Of a stretch of DNA of 64,000 nt, positions 34,500 through 45,515 are shown piece by piece. The DNA lies in NCBI RefSeq assembly GCF_041821065.1, contig NZ_JBGUAX010000004.1, forward strand, positions 1-64,000, written 5' to 3'. Made by a program: the position numbers and the translations under genes. The notes below the pieces were generated by a model. It saw only the letters and a list, made by a program, of their open reading frames with translations. It did not search any database and was not told where the DNA came from. Each line of letters begins with the position of its first letter. Positions within the stretch are counted from its first letter, which is position 1. Source of the DNA: Egicoccus sp. AB-alg2 (GTDB lineage Bacteria; Actinomycetota; Nitriliruptoria; Nitriliruptorales; Nitriliruptoraceae).

Positions 34500-34919
34500 C
34501 TAGCTCCAGCCGAAGTCGTCGAGTCGGTCGTCGTCGATGCCGAAGTGGTCGGCCAGCTCCTGCACGATCGTCAACTGCACGAGATCGAGCAGGTCGCTGC
34601 GACTGGCGGCGCGGGCCTCCAGCGGCCGACGGTAGAGCGTCAGGCGAATGGCGGGATCGGCCGATCCACGCGTGCGACGACCGTCGCCGAGTCGCCGTAG
34701 CCGCGCCAGCACCACCTCGGCGGCGTCGGCGTCGGGCGGCACCTCGGCGACCGCGACCTGGATGTCCGTGAGGTAGCGCAGCAGACCGTCCGGGAGCCCC
34801 GACACCGCGTCGTCCACGAGTCGGTCGAAACGCTCGGCGCTGGTCATGCGATAGCCGTCGACCGGCCGCCGACGGCGATCGGCGGCGGAGCGTCGGTGGC
34901 GGGCATGGCGGTCGGGCAT
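34500..34919 (-). CDS. Zincin-like metallopeptidase-family protein lacking HExxH
   Basis: A 139-residue member of the minimal zincin family found between whiB2 and manB in actinobacteria. It keeps the family frame: an N-terminal basic DRHARHRR segment, RFDRLVDDAVSGLP, the ARLTLYRRPLE-like strand (here IRLTLYRRPLEARA) and the C-terminal helix ending HFGIDDDRLDDFGW. The helix that should read H-E-x-x-H reads Q-E-L-A-D-H (residues 120-125), so both zinc-binding histidines are replaced and only Glu121 remains. It is therefore unlikely to be an active protease. ATG at 34847 is an alternative start. Confidence 0.8.
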   Translation of the reverse strand: MPDRHARHRRSAADRRRRPVDGYRMTSAERFDRLVDDAVSGLPDGLLRYLTDIQVAVAEVPPDADAAEVVLARLRRLGDGRRTRGSADPAIRLTLYRRPLEARAASRSDLLDLVQLTIVQELADHFGIDDDRLDDFGWS

Positions 34920-34993
34920 CCCGGTGAGCGTAGCCGCGACCGCCTCCAGCCCCCGTCCGTCGGGATGCGGTGGGACGCCGAATCACAACATCG

Positions 34994-35019
34994 TCTTGGG
35001 TCCGGGTCGGCACCCAAGA
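34994..35019. promoter_or_regulatory. Palindrome TCTTGGG-N12-CCCAAGA, copy 1
   Basis: Inverted repeat TCTTGGGT/ACCCAAGA (8 bp each), half-sites 19 bp apart start to start, between the divergent zincin-like and DUF3499 genes and 30 bp upstream of the DUF3499 start. An identically spaced copy lies at 35856-35881. Confidence 0.7.
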
Positions 35020-35048
35020 TGGGCCATCGTGGATGCTTGCGTCGGTGA

Positions 35049-35735
35049 ATGTCACGGGTGTGGTTCACTTCCCGCGTGTCCGGTACGGGAGAGCTCCGCC
35101 AGGGCGTCGCGCGCGACGCCGTCGTCCGCCCGCTCGCGCTGGCGGCCGACCGCGCGTGCTCGCGTCCGAGCTGTCCGGCCCCGGCCAGTGCCACGCTGAC
35201 GTTCAACTACGCGGAGCGCGAGGCCTGGATCACCCGCCTCGCCGAGGCACGGGCGCCCCAGTCCTACGACCTGTGTGCTGTGCACGCGGCTCGCACGCAG
35301 CCACCGCACGGCTGGCGGCTGCGTGACCGTCGGCCCGCAGAGGAACAGGGCCGCGAGGAACCGCAGGCGCACACCTCGTTCGGCGGACCCGACACCGTCG
35401 CGGTGCTCGCTGCCGCGTTGCGGGCCGTTCCCGACCTCCCGACGCCGGAGCCGGTCCGTCCCGTGACGGCCGCCTCCGCTCCGTCGGGTACCGACGCGTC
35501 CGAGCCCGCTGCACCCGGGCCCGTGGCGCATCCCTCCACCTCGCCGCCCGGCGCGAGCGACGAGGTCGCCGACGCGACGCCCGAGGACAGCACGTCTTCC
35601 CCGGTCCTCGGGGCGTCGGCGTCGGACGCGGCCCGCGAACCGTCGTCGGAGACGACCCGCGTTGCCAGGGCCAAGCCGGTCCTGGCCGCGCGGGCCCGCA
35701 CGTCGCCGAACCGGGGCCCCGCTGCCGACTGGTGA
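35049..35735 (+). CDS. DUF3499-family protein with long disordered tail
   Basis: A 228-residue protein whose N-terminal ~95 residues match DUF3499: RACSRPSCPAPASATLTFNY, then PQSYDLCAVHAARTQPPHGW. The cysteine/histidine set (CSRPSC and CAVH) looks like a zinc ribbon. The last ~120 residues are Ala/Pro/Ser/Thr-rich and likely disordered. Role unknown; the gene is conserved beside manB in actinobacteria. Start is uncertain: ATG 35049 is used, but GTG near 35079 would better fit the family length. A paired palindrome lies just upstream. Confidence 0.8.
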   Translation: MSRVWFTSRVSGTGELRQGVARDAVVRPLALAADRACSRPSCPAPASATLTFNYAEREAWITRLAEARAPQSYDLCAVHAARTQPPHGWRLRDRRPAEEQGREEPQAHTSFGGPDTVAVLAAALRAVPDLPTPEPVRPVTAASAPSGTDASEPAAPGPVAHPSTSPPGASDEVADATPEDSTSSPVLGASASDAAREPSSETTRVARAKPVLAARARTSPNRGPAADW

Positions 35736-35844
35736 GCTCGCGGCCCCCGCCGGCCCGGGGTGGCGCAGGCCGTGCGCCCGCGCAGCCCGAGGCGAGGACA
35801 TCGCTGGCGGCGCCTGCATCGGCGTGTCCACCCCCACTATGGTG

Positions 35845-35888
35845 CGTCCGTTGATTCTTGGGGTCCATCAGGAGCCCAAGAACGGACG
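35845..35888. promoter_or_regulatory. Palindrome TCTTGGG-N12-CCCAAGA, copy 2, with outer arms
   Basis: TTCTTGGG (35855-35862) and CCCAAGAA (35875-35882) with the same 19-bp half-site spacing as copy 1. Outer arms CGTCCG (35845-35850) and CGGACG (35883-35888) add pairing around a 4-nt bulge. It lies 25-68 bp upstream of the DUF6788-like gene. Confidence 0.7.
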
Positions 35889-35912
35889 ACGACACCGACG
35901 GGGGAGGGGGCC

Positions 35913-36302
35913 GTGGCCCTGCCGCGCGACCTGATCACCCAGATCCGGCGCCTCGACCAGTACGAGCTGCGTCGGTTGCTCATCGTCGTCCGCGGCCTGC
36001 TCGTCGCCGCGGACGGTCCGCCCGGCGCCCACGAGACGGACCTGCCCCCGACACTTCGCTACCGGCAAGAGCACGTCCGGTGCGGCAAGGCCGGGTGCAC
36101 GACCTGCCCCCACGGCCCCTACTGGTACGCGTACTGGAAGGAGGACGGCCGGACCCGCAAGCGCTACCTCGGGCGGAACCTGCCGGGCGCGGCCGACGGT
36201 GCGGAGCCGGACGCCGGCGAGGCGACGGCGGGTGAGCTGACGCAGGGTGGGACGGCCGAGGGCGAGGCGCGCCACCCGGGACGGCAACGGGCCCGGGAGT
36301 AG
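35913..36302 (+). CDS. Small DUF6788-like Cys/His protein
   Basis: A 129-residue protein. An N-terminal helix pair (TQIRRLDQYELRRLLIVVRG) leads to the family core RQEHVRCGKAGCTTCPHG then PYWYAYWKEDGRTRKRYLG, where three cysteines and histidines could hold one zinc and the aromatic/basic strand resembles nucleic-acid-binding DUF6788 proteins. The acidic Gly/Ala/Glu tail varies. GTG at 35913 follows GGAGG by 5 nt. A palindrome shared with the DUF3499 gene lies in its upstream region, suggesting common control. Function unknown. Confidence 0.78.
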   Translation: MALPRDLITQIRRLDQYELRRLLIVVRGLLVAADGPPGAHETDLPPTLRYRQEHVRCGKAGCTTCPHGPYWYAYWKEDGRTRKRYLGRNLPGAADGAEPDAGEATAGELTQGGTAEGEARHPGRQRARE

Positions 36303-36343
36303 GCTCGCGCCGGTCCGTCCCGCTCGCCACCAAGGAGCCTCTC

Positions 36344-37705
36344 GTGCCGGTCTCCCCAGACGTCCTCGACGCGGTCGTGAAGGCCTACGACGTCCGGGGA
36401 CTGGTCGGCGACCAACTCGACGAGGCCTTCGCGCACGCCTTCGGCGCCGCCACCGCGCAGGTGCTCCTCCCGGACGGCGGACGGCTCGTCGTCGGGCACG
36501 ACATGCGCCCGTCGTCGCCCGTCCTGGCGGGTGCCTTCGCCGAGGGGGCCCTGGCTCGCGGCGTCGACGTGGTCGACATCGGGCTCGCCTCGACCGACCA
36601 GCTGTACTTCGCCTCGGGCGTGCTCGACGCCGCCGGTGCGATGTTCACGGCCAGCCACAACCCGGCCGCCTACAACGGGATCAAGTTGTGCCGACCCGGC
36701 GCGGTGCCGGTCGCGATCGACACGGGGCTCGGCGACATCCGCGACCTCGCGCCACAGATCGACCGACTGCCGCCCGCCGCGCCCGGTCTACGCACCGAGC
36801 AGGACCTGACCGACCGGTTCGCCGCGCACGTGCGCTCGTTCGTCGACCCGGACGCGCTGCGTCCCGTGCCGGTCGCGGTCGATGCCGGCAACGGCATGGC
36901 AGGCCACGTCTGGCCCGCCGTGGTGGAGGGCCTGCCGATCGAGACCACCCCGCTCTTCTTCGAACTCGACGGCAGCTTCCCGAACCACCCGGCCAATCCG
37001 CTCGAACCGGAGAACCTGCGCGACCTCCAGGCGGCCGTGCGCGCCGGCGGGCATGCCCTCGGGCTCGCCTTCGACGGTGACGCGGACCGCGTCTTCGCCG
37101 TCGACGAACAGGGCCGGCCCGTGTCCTCGTCCTTGATCGGCGCCGTGGTCGCGGACCGCCTGCTCGCACGCCATCCCGGCGCGAGCGTGCTCTACAACCT
37201 GATCTGCTCGCACACCGTGCCGGAGACGATCGAGGCGGCCGGTGGCGTCGCCGTGCGCACCCGGGTCGGGCACTCCTTCATCAAGCGCCGCATGGCGGAG
37301 ACCGACGCCGTCTACGCGGTCGAGCACTCGGGCCACTACTACTTCCGGGACAACTACCGCGCCGACTCCGGGATGATCGCCGCGCTCGTGCTGCTCGAGG
37401 CCGTGGCCGCGGCCGACGCGCCCTTGTCCGAGGTGGTGGCGCCCTACGACCGCTATGCGGGATCCGGGGAGCTCAACTACGAGGTCGCCGACCAGCGGGC
37501 GGCCATGGACCGGGTCGCGGCCGCATTCGCCGACCGGGGCCGGGCCGACACCGAGGACGGGCTCACCGTCGTCACGACCGACGGCTGGTTCAATCTGCGA
37601 CCCAGCAACACCGAACCGCTGCTGCGGCTCAACGTCGAGGCCGACGACGAGGCGACCATGGCCCGCCTGCGCGACGAGGTCGCCGACCTCGTGACGACCG
37701 GCTGA
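36344..37705 (+). CDS. manB: Phosphomannomutase/phosphoglucomutase
   Basis: A 453-residue alpha-D-phosphohexomutase converting mannose-6-P to mannose-1-P (and probably glucose phosphates). Seen: AYDVRGLVGDQLDEAFA, the phosphoserine loop TASHNPAAYNG with Ser104, the magnesium loop FDGDADRVFAVD, the sugar-specificity EHSGHYYF loop and the phosphate-binding RPSNTEPLLRL at the C-terminus. AAGGAG lies 6 nt before the GTG. With the cupin isomerase downstream and the NDP-sugar pyrophosphorylase at 20.1 kb it completes a route from fructose-6-P to GDP-mannose. Confidence 0.95.
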   Translation: MPVSPDVLDAVVKAYDVRGLVGDQLDEAFAHAFGAATAQVLLPDGGRLVVGHDMRPSSPVLAGAFAEGALARGVDVVDIGLASTDQLYFASGVLDAAGAMFTASHNPAAYNGIKLCRPGAVPVAIDTGLGDIRDLAPQIDRLPPAAPGLRTEQDLTDRFAAHVRSFVDPDALRPVPVAVDAGNGMAGHVWPAVVEGLPIETTPLFFELDGSFPNHPANPLEPENLRDLQAAVRAGGHALGLAFDGDADRVFAVDEQGRPVSSSLIGAVVADRLLARHPGASVLYNLICSHTVPETIEAAGGVAVRTRVGHSFIKRRMAETDAVYAVEHSGHYYFRDNYRADSGMIAALVLLEAVAAADAPLSEVVAPYDRYAGSGELNYEVADQRAAMDRVAAAFADRGRADTEDGLTVVTTDGWFNLRPSNTEPLLRLNVEADDEATMARLRDEVADLVTTG

Positions 37706-37747
37706 CACGACCCCGAACCCGCCCGCACACCACCCGAGGAGCGCGTC

Positions 37748-37930
37748 GTGGCACTCGACGAGCGTCTGCTCGACATCCTGGTCTGCCCCGCCTGCCAGGC
37801 CGCCGTCGACTACAAGGAGCGGCGCCACCTCGTCGTGTGCGCCGGTTGCGGCCTGCAGTACCCGGTTCGCGAGGGCATCCCGGTCATGCTCGTCGAGGAG
37901 GCCACGCGCGGGCGGCGTAGCGAGGGCTGA
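37748..37930 (+). CDS. Trm112-like zinc protein
   Basis: A 60-residue Trm112-family protein: LLDILVCPACQAAVDY, then VVCAGCGLQYPVREGIPVML. Four cysteines (CPAC and CAGC) form a zinc ribbon. In other organisms Trm112 proteins activate methyltransferases; the bacterial partner here is unknown. It sits 42 nt after manB with a GAGGAG site, and 89 nt before the isomerase cupin, so it is probably part of the same transcript. Confidence 0.88.
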   Translation: MALDERLLDILVCPACQAAVDYKERRHLVVCAGCGLQYPVREGIPVMLVEEATRGRRSEG

Positions 37931-38019
37931 GGGGGCACGAGGCGGCACGGGGCGTCGGGCCGGTTACGATGCCCGGCCGCTCGCCGCCGGCACCCCGCCC
38001 GTGAAGAAGGTCGACACCC

Positions 38020-38397
38020 GTGCCCGACAGCTCGACGCCGCGTCAGGATCCGCGTCCGGCGGTCGTCGTCGACCATCGCCCGTGGGGGAACTTCCGCCGC
38101 TACACCTGTGACGAACCCTCCACCGTCAAGCTGATCACCGTCGACCCGGGCCAGCCGCTGAGCCTGCAGCGTCACACCCACCGCGACGAACTCTGGGTCG
38201 TGCTCGACGACGGGCTGATCGTCCAGGTCGGCGACGACGTGCACAAGGCCGTCGCCGGCGACGAGTTCTTCATCCCGCGCGGCACCGTCCATCGCGTGAC
38301 CGGTGGCGACGCGGGCGGCCGGTTCGTCGAGATCTGCTTCGGCGCCTTCGACGAGGACGACATCGAGCGCCTCGCCGACGAGTACGGGCGCGCCTGA
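38020..38397 (+). CDS. Phosphomannose isomerase type II cupin domain
   Basis: A 125-residue single cupin matching the C-terminal isomerase domain of bifunctional mannose-6-P isomerase/GMP enzymes: RPWGNFRRYTCDEPSTVK, QPLSLQRHTHRDELWVVL (metal His in QRHTHRDE), FFIPRGTVHRV and FVEICFG. It should interconvert fructose-6-P and mannose-6-P, feeding manB upstream. The guanylyltransferase half is absent and may be supplied by the enzyme at 20.1 kb. GTG start, weak ribosome binding site. Confidence 0.9.
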   Translation: MPDSSTPRQDPRPAVVVDHRPWGNFRRYTCDEPSTVKLITVDPGQPLSLQRHTHRDELWVVLDDGLIVQVGDDVHKAVAGDEFFIPRGTVHRVTGGDAGGRFVEICFGAFDEDDIERLADEYGRA

Positions 38398-38470
38398 CCG
38401 GCCCGTCGTCCACAGGCACGATCCGGCCCGGAGCGGCCACGGTCGCGGGGCTGCGCTCGACTCCGCCACC

Positions 38471-39154
38471 GTGCGCGCCTCCGATCTCGCCGACCTGCTC
38501 GCCCCGTCCAGGTGCCTGGCCTGCCGGGTGCGGGCGCCGCTGCCGTGGTGCGGGGACTGTGCGGCGCAGGTCCGCCCCGTCACGGGCGGTTGCCGCCGGT
38601 GCGGCGGCGCTCGCGGCGCGGGCCATCCGTGCTGGCCGGCCGGTGCCCCGTTCGTCTCCACCACGGCGGTGTACGACTACCGCGGTCCCGTGGCGGCCGC
38701 GGTGGTGACCGCGAAGCTCGGCGGTGCCCGGGCGGGCTGGCAGCCGCTGGCCACACAGCTCGCGGCGGCGGTCGCCGCGGCACCACCGGACGTGGACGCG
38801 GTGACGTGGGTGACGACCGCCGACCGGCGTCGGCGTGCCCGTGGCCTCGACCACGCGCGCGTGCTGGCCGAGACGGTCGCGTTCCGGCTGGGGCTGCCGG
38901 CGCTCGCCACTGTCGCGGCCGTCGACCGCGGACGCGCGCCGGACCGGTTCGTGGCCCGCCGCCGCCTGCCGGGGTCGAACCTGCTGCTCGTCGACGACGT
39001 GCTGACCACCGGGACGACCGCGGTGAGGGTCGCCGGGGTGCTCCAGGCCGCCGGTGCCGGGGCGCTGCACCTCGCCGTGCTGGCGCGTGCGGGCAGCCAC
39101 CCGCTGGTCGGTGCGCCCGGGCCGGACGGCAGTGTGCGCGATGCCGCAGGTTGA
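38471..39154 (+). CDS. comF: ComF-family phosphoribosyltransferase
   Basis: A 227-residue ComFC-type protein: an N-terminal zinc finger (RCLACRVRAPLPWCGDC; CRRCGG), the YDYRGPVAAAVVTAKLGG linker, ADRRRRARGLDHARVLAE, and the PRPP-binding loop NLLLVDDVLTTGTTAVRV. Family members aid natural transformation and DNA uptake in some bacteria; role in actinobacteria is unclear. It precedes hpf and secA in the same order as in mycobacteria. The start GTG at 38471 removes a non-homologous extension. Confidence 0.9.
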   Translation: MRASDLADLLAPSRCLACRVRAPLPWCGDCAAQVRPVTGGCRRCGGARGAGHPCWPAGAPFVSTTAVYDYRGPVAAAVVTAKLGGARAGWQPLATQLAAAVAAAPPDVDAVTWVTTADRRRRARGLDHARVLAETVAFRLGLPALATVAAVDRGRAPDRFVARRRLPGSNLLLVDDVLTTGTTAVRVAGVLQAAGAGALHLAVLARAGSHPLVGAPGPDGSVRDAAG

Positions 39155-39309
39155 GGTTCCGGACCCTCCATGGCTGCTAGCGTCGAGGGCACACGGCCGG
39201 GGACGTCGCTTCCCCGCCTTCGCCGACGGCCCCTGGCGTGGCACCGCGGCTTCACCGTCGCGGTGGCTCGACACCGCGCGCGGTGCGGCCCGACGGCCCG
39301 TCGCTCGTC

Positions 39310-39343
39310 GCACCCGGGTGGTGGAAACCCCGCACCCGCGGGT
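39310..39343. promoter_or_regulatory. Two CACCC-based palindromes upstream of hpf
   Basis: CACCCGGGTG (39310-39319) and CACCCGCGGGTG (39332-39343), centres 23 bp apart, in the 233-nt spacer before hpf. They could be operators or part of a hairpin. Confidence 0.4.
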
Positions 39344-39387
39344 GCGACCAGATCGCCCACTCCGGGCGAGAAGAGCGAGGAGGAGCC

Positions 39388-39774
39388 GTGCGGATCACCG
39401 TCAAGGGCAAGAACCTCGATGTTCCCGAGCACGTGCGGGACGAAGCGATCGCGAAGCTGTCGCGCGTCCGGCGCCTGTTCGATCGGTTCATCGACATGGA
39501 GGTGGTGTTCTCCGAGGAGAACAACCCCCGCATCGAGGACCGGGTGCACTGCGAGGTGGTGCTCCACGCGAAGGGCAAGTACCTCCGGGCGTCCGCCGCG
39601 GCGCCCGATCCCCTGACGGCAATCGACCGGGTCGAGGCCAAGCTGTCCCGGCAGGTGCGCAAGCTCAAGACACAACTGGTCACTCGTCCACGTCGCCAGG
39701 CCGTGCCGCCCGAACTGGTCGGGGTGGCACCGATGGCGGCCGACGAGCCGCTGGAGGACGACGAGCTCGTCTGA
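39388..39774 (+). CDS. hpf: Short-form ribosome hibernation-promoting factor
   Basis: A 128-residue S30AE-domain protein: RITVKGKNLDVPEHVRDEA, the central VVFSEENNPRIEDRVHCEVVL-like strands and a basic end (VRKLKTQLVTRPRRQ). It binds the 30S decoding region and inactivates ribosomes in stationary phase. Actinobacterial homologues are usually the long form with a C-terminal dimerisation domain; here the protein stops after a short acidic tail, so it would be a short-form factor. GTG at 39388 has GGAGGAG upstream. A 12-bp terminator follows. Confidence 0.9.
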   Translation: MRITVKGKNLDVPEHVRDEAIAKLSRVRRLFDRFIDMEVVFSEENNPRIEDRVHCEVVLHAKGKYLRASAAAPDPLTAIDRVEAKLSRQVRKLKTQLVTRPRRQAVPPELVGVAPMAADEPLEDDELV

Positions 39775-39793
39775 GAGCTCGTCCGGGCGAACC

Positions 39794-39824
39794 GAGGTCG
39801 CGGCGGGCGGAGCGCCGCGACCTC
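39794..39824 (+). terminator. Hairpin terminator after hpf
   Basis: Perfect 12-bp stem (GAGGTCGCGGCG and complement) with a 7-nt loop, 20 nt after the hpf stop codon. Confidence 0.85.
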
Positions 39825-40022
39825 TCACCACGCCCGGGTCACGACCGGCCGGACCACGGCCGGCCGGCGCACGCTGCCCCACGGGGGCACGTCCTGGCGT
39901 GCGCGATGCGACGAAGGGGCTAGACTCCTGCGAGTGCGTCTCCGGTGGCCTCGCGCGCATCGCGCCCCGGGGCGCGACGGTCCCCGCCCGGGGAACGGGT
40001 ACGGCGAAGCGGAGAGGGCACC

Positions 40023-40691
40023 GTGGCCGACGACCGCATCCGAATCCTGATCGCCGACGACCACGAGCTGTTCCGTCGCGGCCTTCGCATGGTGCTCGAG
40101 GACGAGGACGACATCGAGGTCCTCGGTGAGGCCGGCGACGGCCAGGCCGCCGTCGAGCTCGCCCGCGAGCACGCCCCGGACGTCGTCGTGATGGACGTCC
40201 GCATGCCCGCGTTGTCGGGCATCGAGGCCGCCCGGCGGATCAAGGAAGAGGAGCCGGGCACCAAGATCCTCGTGCTGACGATCAGCGACGAGGAGGACGA
40301 CCTCTACGAGGCCATCAAGGCCGGCGCCAACGGCTACCTGCTCAAGGAGATCTCGATCGACGAGATCGGCAACGCCGTGCGCTCCGTCCACGGCGGGCAG
40401 TCGCTGATCTCGCCGTCCATGGCCAGCAAGCTCCTCGACGAGTTCGCGGCCATGATCAAGAAGGACGAGGAGAAGGAGCAGGTCCCGGCCCCGCGGCTGA
40501 CCCCGCGCGAGATGGAGGTGCTCCAGCACGTCGCGCAGGGCATGAACAACCGCGAGATCGCCAAGGCGCTGTTCATCTCGGAGAACACGGTCAAGAACCA
40601 CGTGCGCAACATCCTGGAGAAGCTGCACCTGCACTCCCGGATGGAGGCCGTCGTCTACGCCGTGCGTGAGAAGCTGCTCGAGATCAAGTAG
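40023..40691 (+). CDS. NarL/FixJ-family response regulator, orphan
   Basis: A 222-residue response regulator: receiver with [14 protein letters not shown], phosphorylation site [22 protein letters not shown] and GYLLKEIS; an unusual charged linker ([16 protein letters not shown]); and a LuxR HTH ([33 protein letters not shown]). No kinase gene is adjacent. It lies between the hpf terminator and secA. GTG at 40023 follows GGAGAGGG. Targets unknown. Confidence 0.94.
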   Translation: MADDRIRILIADDHELFRRGLRMVLEDEDDIEVLGEAGDGQAAVELAREHAPDVVVMDVRMPALSGIEAARRIKEEEPGTKILVLTISDEEDDLYEAIKAGANGYLLKEISIDEIGNAVRSVHGGQSLISPSMASKLLDEFAAMIKKDEEKEQVPAPRLTPREMEVLQHVAQGMNNREIAKALFISENTVKNHVRNILEKLHLHSRMEAVVYAVREKLLEIK

Positions 40692-40897
40692 GGCTCACCG
40701 GCTGCTGCGGGGCGCCGCAGGGCAAGCGTGCCGCCTGCCCTCGTGCCGTACCATCGAGCGGTCCTCTCGTGGGCCGACGCCGGGCGCGTCGCGGGCGGGA
40801 GGATGTCGAGCGCCGGGGCGTCGCCGGTCCGGCCGCCGACCGGGCCGCCGCACGGGCGTCCCGACGAGCCGATGCCGTGACACAGAAGGCCATTCCG

Positions 40898-43801
<2,904 letters not shown>

Positions 43802-43821
43802 GTTCGCGACACCCCCACGGC

Positions 43822-43848
43822 GAGGCCCGGGCGCTCGGCCCGGGCCTC
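43822..43848. terminator. Bidirectional hairpin terminator after secA
   Basis: Perfect 10-bp stem GAGGCCCGGG/CCCGGGCCTC with a 7-nt loop between convergent secA and the next minus-strand gene. Confidence 0.8.
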
Positions 43849-43860
43849 GTCCATGTCGTT

Positions 43861-44361
43861 TCAGGCGTCATCCTCCAGCACTTCGTCGAACGCGTCGCGG
43901 GGCCGCCAGCCCGGCGGTAGCGAGGCCGTCGTCAGCGGCGCCAGGCCGGACTCCGGCGCTGTCAGTTCCACGGCACGCCAGAGCCCGAGGTGCCGCTCGA
44001 GACGGACTGCGACCGCGGTCGTGCGCGTGGCGTGATGGATGGTCACCGCTGCCTCGCACACGTCGTCGGTCGGACAACAGGCGCGGACCTGGCCGACACG
44101 GGCGACCGTGCCGAGGTGCGCGACCGTTCCTGCGCCGTGCCCCCGGCCCGCGAGCTGGTCCGCGAGCCGGCCGTACACGGCCGGGGCCACCAGCGGCGCG
44201 AGCTGGCGCAGCGGGCGGCGGCCCGCACGCACCTCCAGCCAGGCCCGCACCAGCAGCGCGGCCAGCTGCCGTGGATCCGGCGCCGCCCGCCGCGGTGCGC
44301 GGCGAGGTCGACCACCTGGGCGACGGGAGGCACTCGACGTGGCACGGGTCGCCGCGGTCAT
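43861..44361 (-). CDS. Rv3235/DUF6459-like protein
   Basis: A 166-residue protein with a basic Pro/Arg-rich N-terminus, then a helical LAALLVRAWLEVRAGRRPLRQL, a YGRLADQL segment and a C-terminal beta part (VRLERHLGLWRAVELTAPE). The sequence and the position just after secA resemble the actinobacterial Rv3235 family, whose function is unknown. Its ATG overlaps the upstream gene's stop by 4 nt, so both are one operon reading toward secA. Confidence 0.72.
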   Translation of the reverse strand: MTAATRATSSASRRPGGRPRRAPRRAAPDPRQLAALLVRAWLEVRAGRRPLRQLAPLVAPAVYGRLADQLAGRGHGAGTVAHLGTVARVGQVRACCPTDDVCEAAVTIHHATRTTAVAVRLERHLGLWRAVELTAPESGLAPLTTASLPPGWRPRDAFDEVLEDDA

Positions 44362-45374
44362 GAGCCGGCCTCCCCGGCGGGCGCACCCGCCGTCTCGTCG
44401 TGGTCGTCCTGGTCTTCGCCGTCGGGTGGCGGCTCCGCCGGTTCCGCCTCCCCGGGGCGGGCCTCGGACAGCGGCAAGCCCGCCACCACGAAGTCATGGA
44501 GGTGACGGCGCAGCCACACCACCTGGTCGCCGTCCTCCGTGCGCACCGACGCCAGTACCGGCCACCCGTCGGTGCGCTGCAGGCCACGCAGTTCCGCCTG
44601 CGCGTACCCCGCGGCGGACAGGGCCCGCTCCGCGGCCGGCCAGTGCTCGCGGCCGAGCTCGTCCGTCGGCGTCGGCGTGCTCACCTCCGGGTCGCGGGTA
44701 GGCAACGGCCACGGCCGCCCCGCGGGGCGTGGCTCGTCGCGGGTCTCGTCGACGGGGACGGCGAGGCGATGGAGGCGAACCTCCGCGTCGTCGCCGGCGT
44801 GCAGCACGATCGCGGCGATCGTGACGACGGCGGCGCCGGGGGCGGGCCGCTCGAGGGCTTCGACGGTCAGGTGCTCGGCGTAGCCGTCGGCATGGGTCGG
44901 CGCGATCCCGTCGATCGCCAGCGACGGCCCGACGCCGGTGAACCATGCCCGCGCCACCGCCGTCGCGGTCGCCACCGTGGCGCCGTCGCCAGGACGGTCG
45001 TGCCAGCCGGCCTGCCATTCCACGGCAAGAAGTTCCTCGAGCGCCGGCTCCCCGACCGCGTCACCGTCGGCCGCGTCGGGATCGGACGCCGGCGACCCGG
45101 CCCCGCCGGGTGGTGCGACCGCGGTGGGGTCGGTACCGGCTCCGGTCTCGGGCGCCGTGGCGAGATCCGCTTCGTCAGTCGCCTCGGCCGCTGCGTCCCC
45201 GGCGGCGGGGCGGGGCGGGTCGGGGGCCCGCCCGTCGCCCGAGGCCCGGAAGACGAGTCCGGCGACCACGACCCAGGGGACGGCGGCGAGCAGCAGCAGG
45301 CGCCGCAGCCGCCGGTCGGGCCCGGGAGCGTCGTCGCTGGGCGCGTCCATCCAATCGGGCAACTCGTCGCGCAT
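44358..45374 (-). CDS. Single-pass membrane protein with extracellular domain, unknown
   Basis: A 338-residue protein: acidic cytoplasmic head (about 20 residues), one membrane segment ([17 protein letters not shown]), an Ala/Pro/Asp-rich linker of ~60 residues, then an extracellular domain with [36 protein letters not shown] and [18 protein letters not shown], and a C-terminal acidic tail. The two-part alpha/beta layout after AVARAWF vaguely recalls TcpC/NTF2-like domains, without a firm match. ATG at 45374 follows AGGAG by 5 nt. Confidence 0.75.
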   Translation of the reverse strand: MRDELPDWMDAPSDDAPGPDRRLRRLLLLAAVPWVVVAGLVFRASGDGRAPDPPRPAAGDAAAEATDEADLATAPETGAGTDPTAVAPPGGAGSPASDPDAADGDAVGEPALEELLAVEWQAGWHDRPGDGATVATATAVARAWFTGVGPSLAIDGIAPTHADGYAEHLTVEALERPAPGAAVVTIAAIVLHAGDDAEVRLHRLAVPVDETRDEPRPAGRPWPLPTRDPEVSTPTPTDELGREHWPAAERALSAAGYAQAELRGLQRTDGWPVLASVRTEDGDQVVWLRRHLHDFVVAGLPLSEARPGEAEPAEPPPDGEDQDDHDETAGAPAGEAGS

Positions 45375-45478
45375 GGCAGCTCCTGTCGTGGCGACCGACG
45401 GGACGGGCGCGCCACGGGCGTGGGGGCGTCGACGCCGCCCGGCACGCCCGTCCGCATCGGTCGGTGGCCCAACATAGC

Positions 45479-45515
45479 CCTTCGTGCCATCTCATGCCAT
45501 GAAAGTGCACGAAGG
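45479..45515. promoter_or_regulatory. 37-bp nested palindrome
   Basis: Outer arms CCTTCGTGC (45479-45487) and GCACGAAGG (45507-45515) and inner TCATG-C-CATGA (45492-45502) share one centre at 45497; 15 of 18 base pairs match. It lies in the 294-nt divergent region between the membrane protein and the SigH-like gene. TATGTT on the minus strand (45471-45476) next to it could be a -10 box. Confidence 0.65.
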
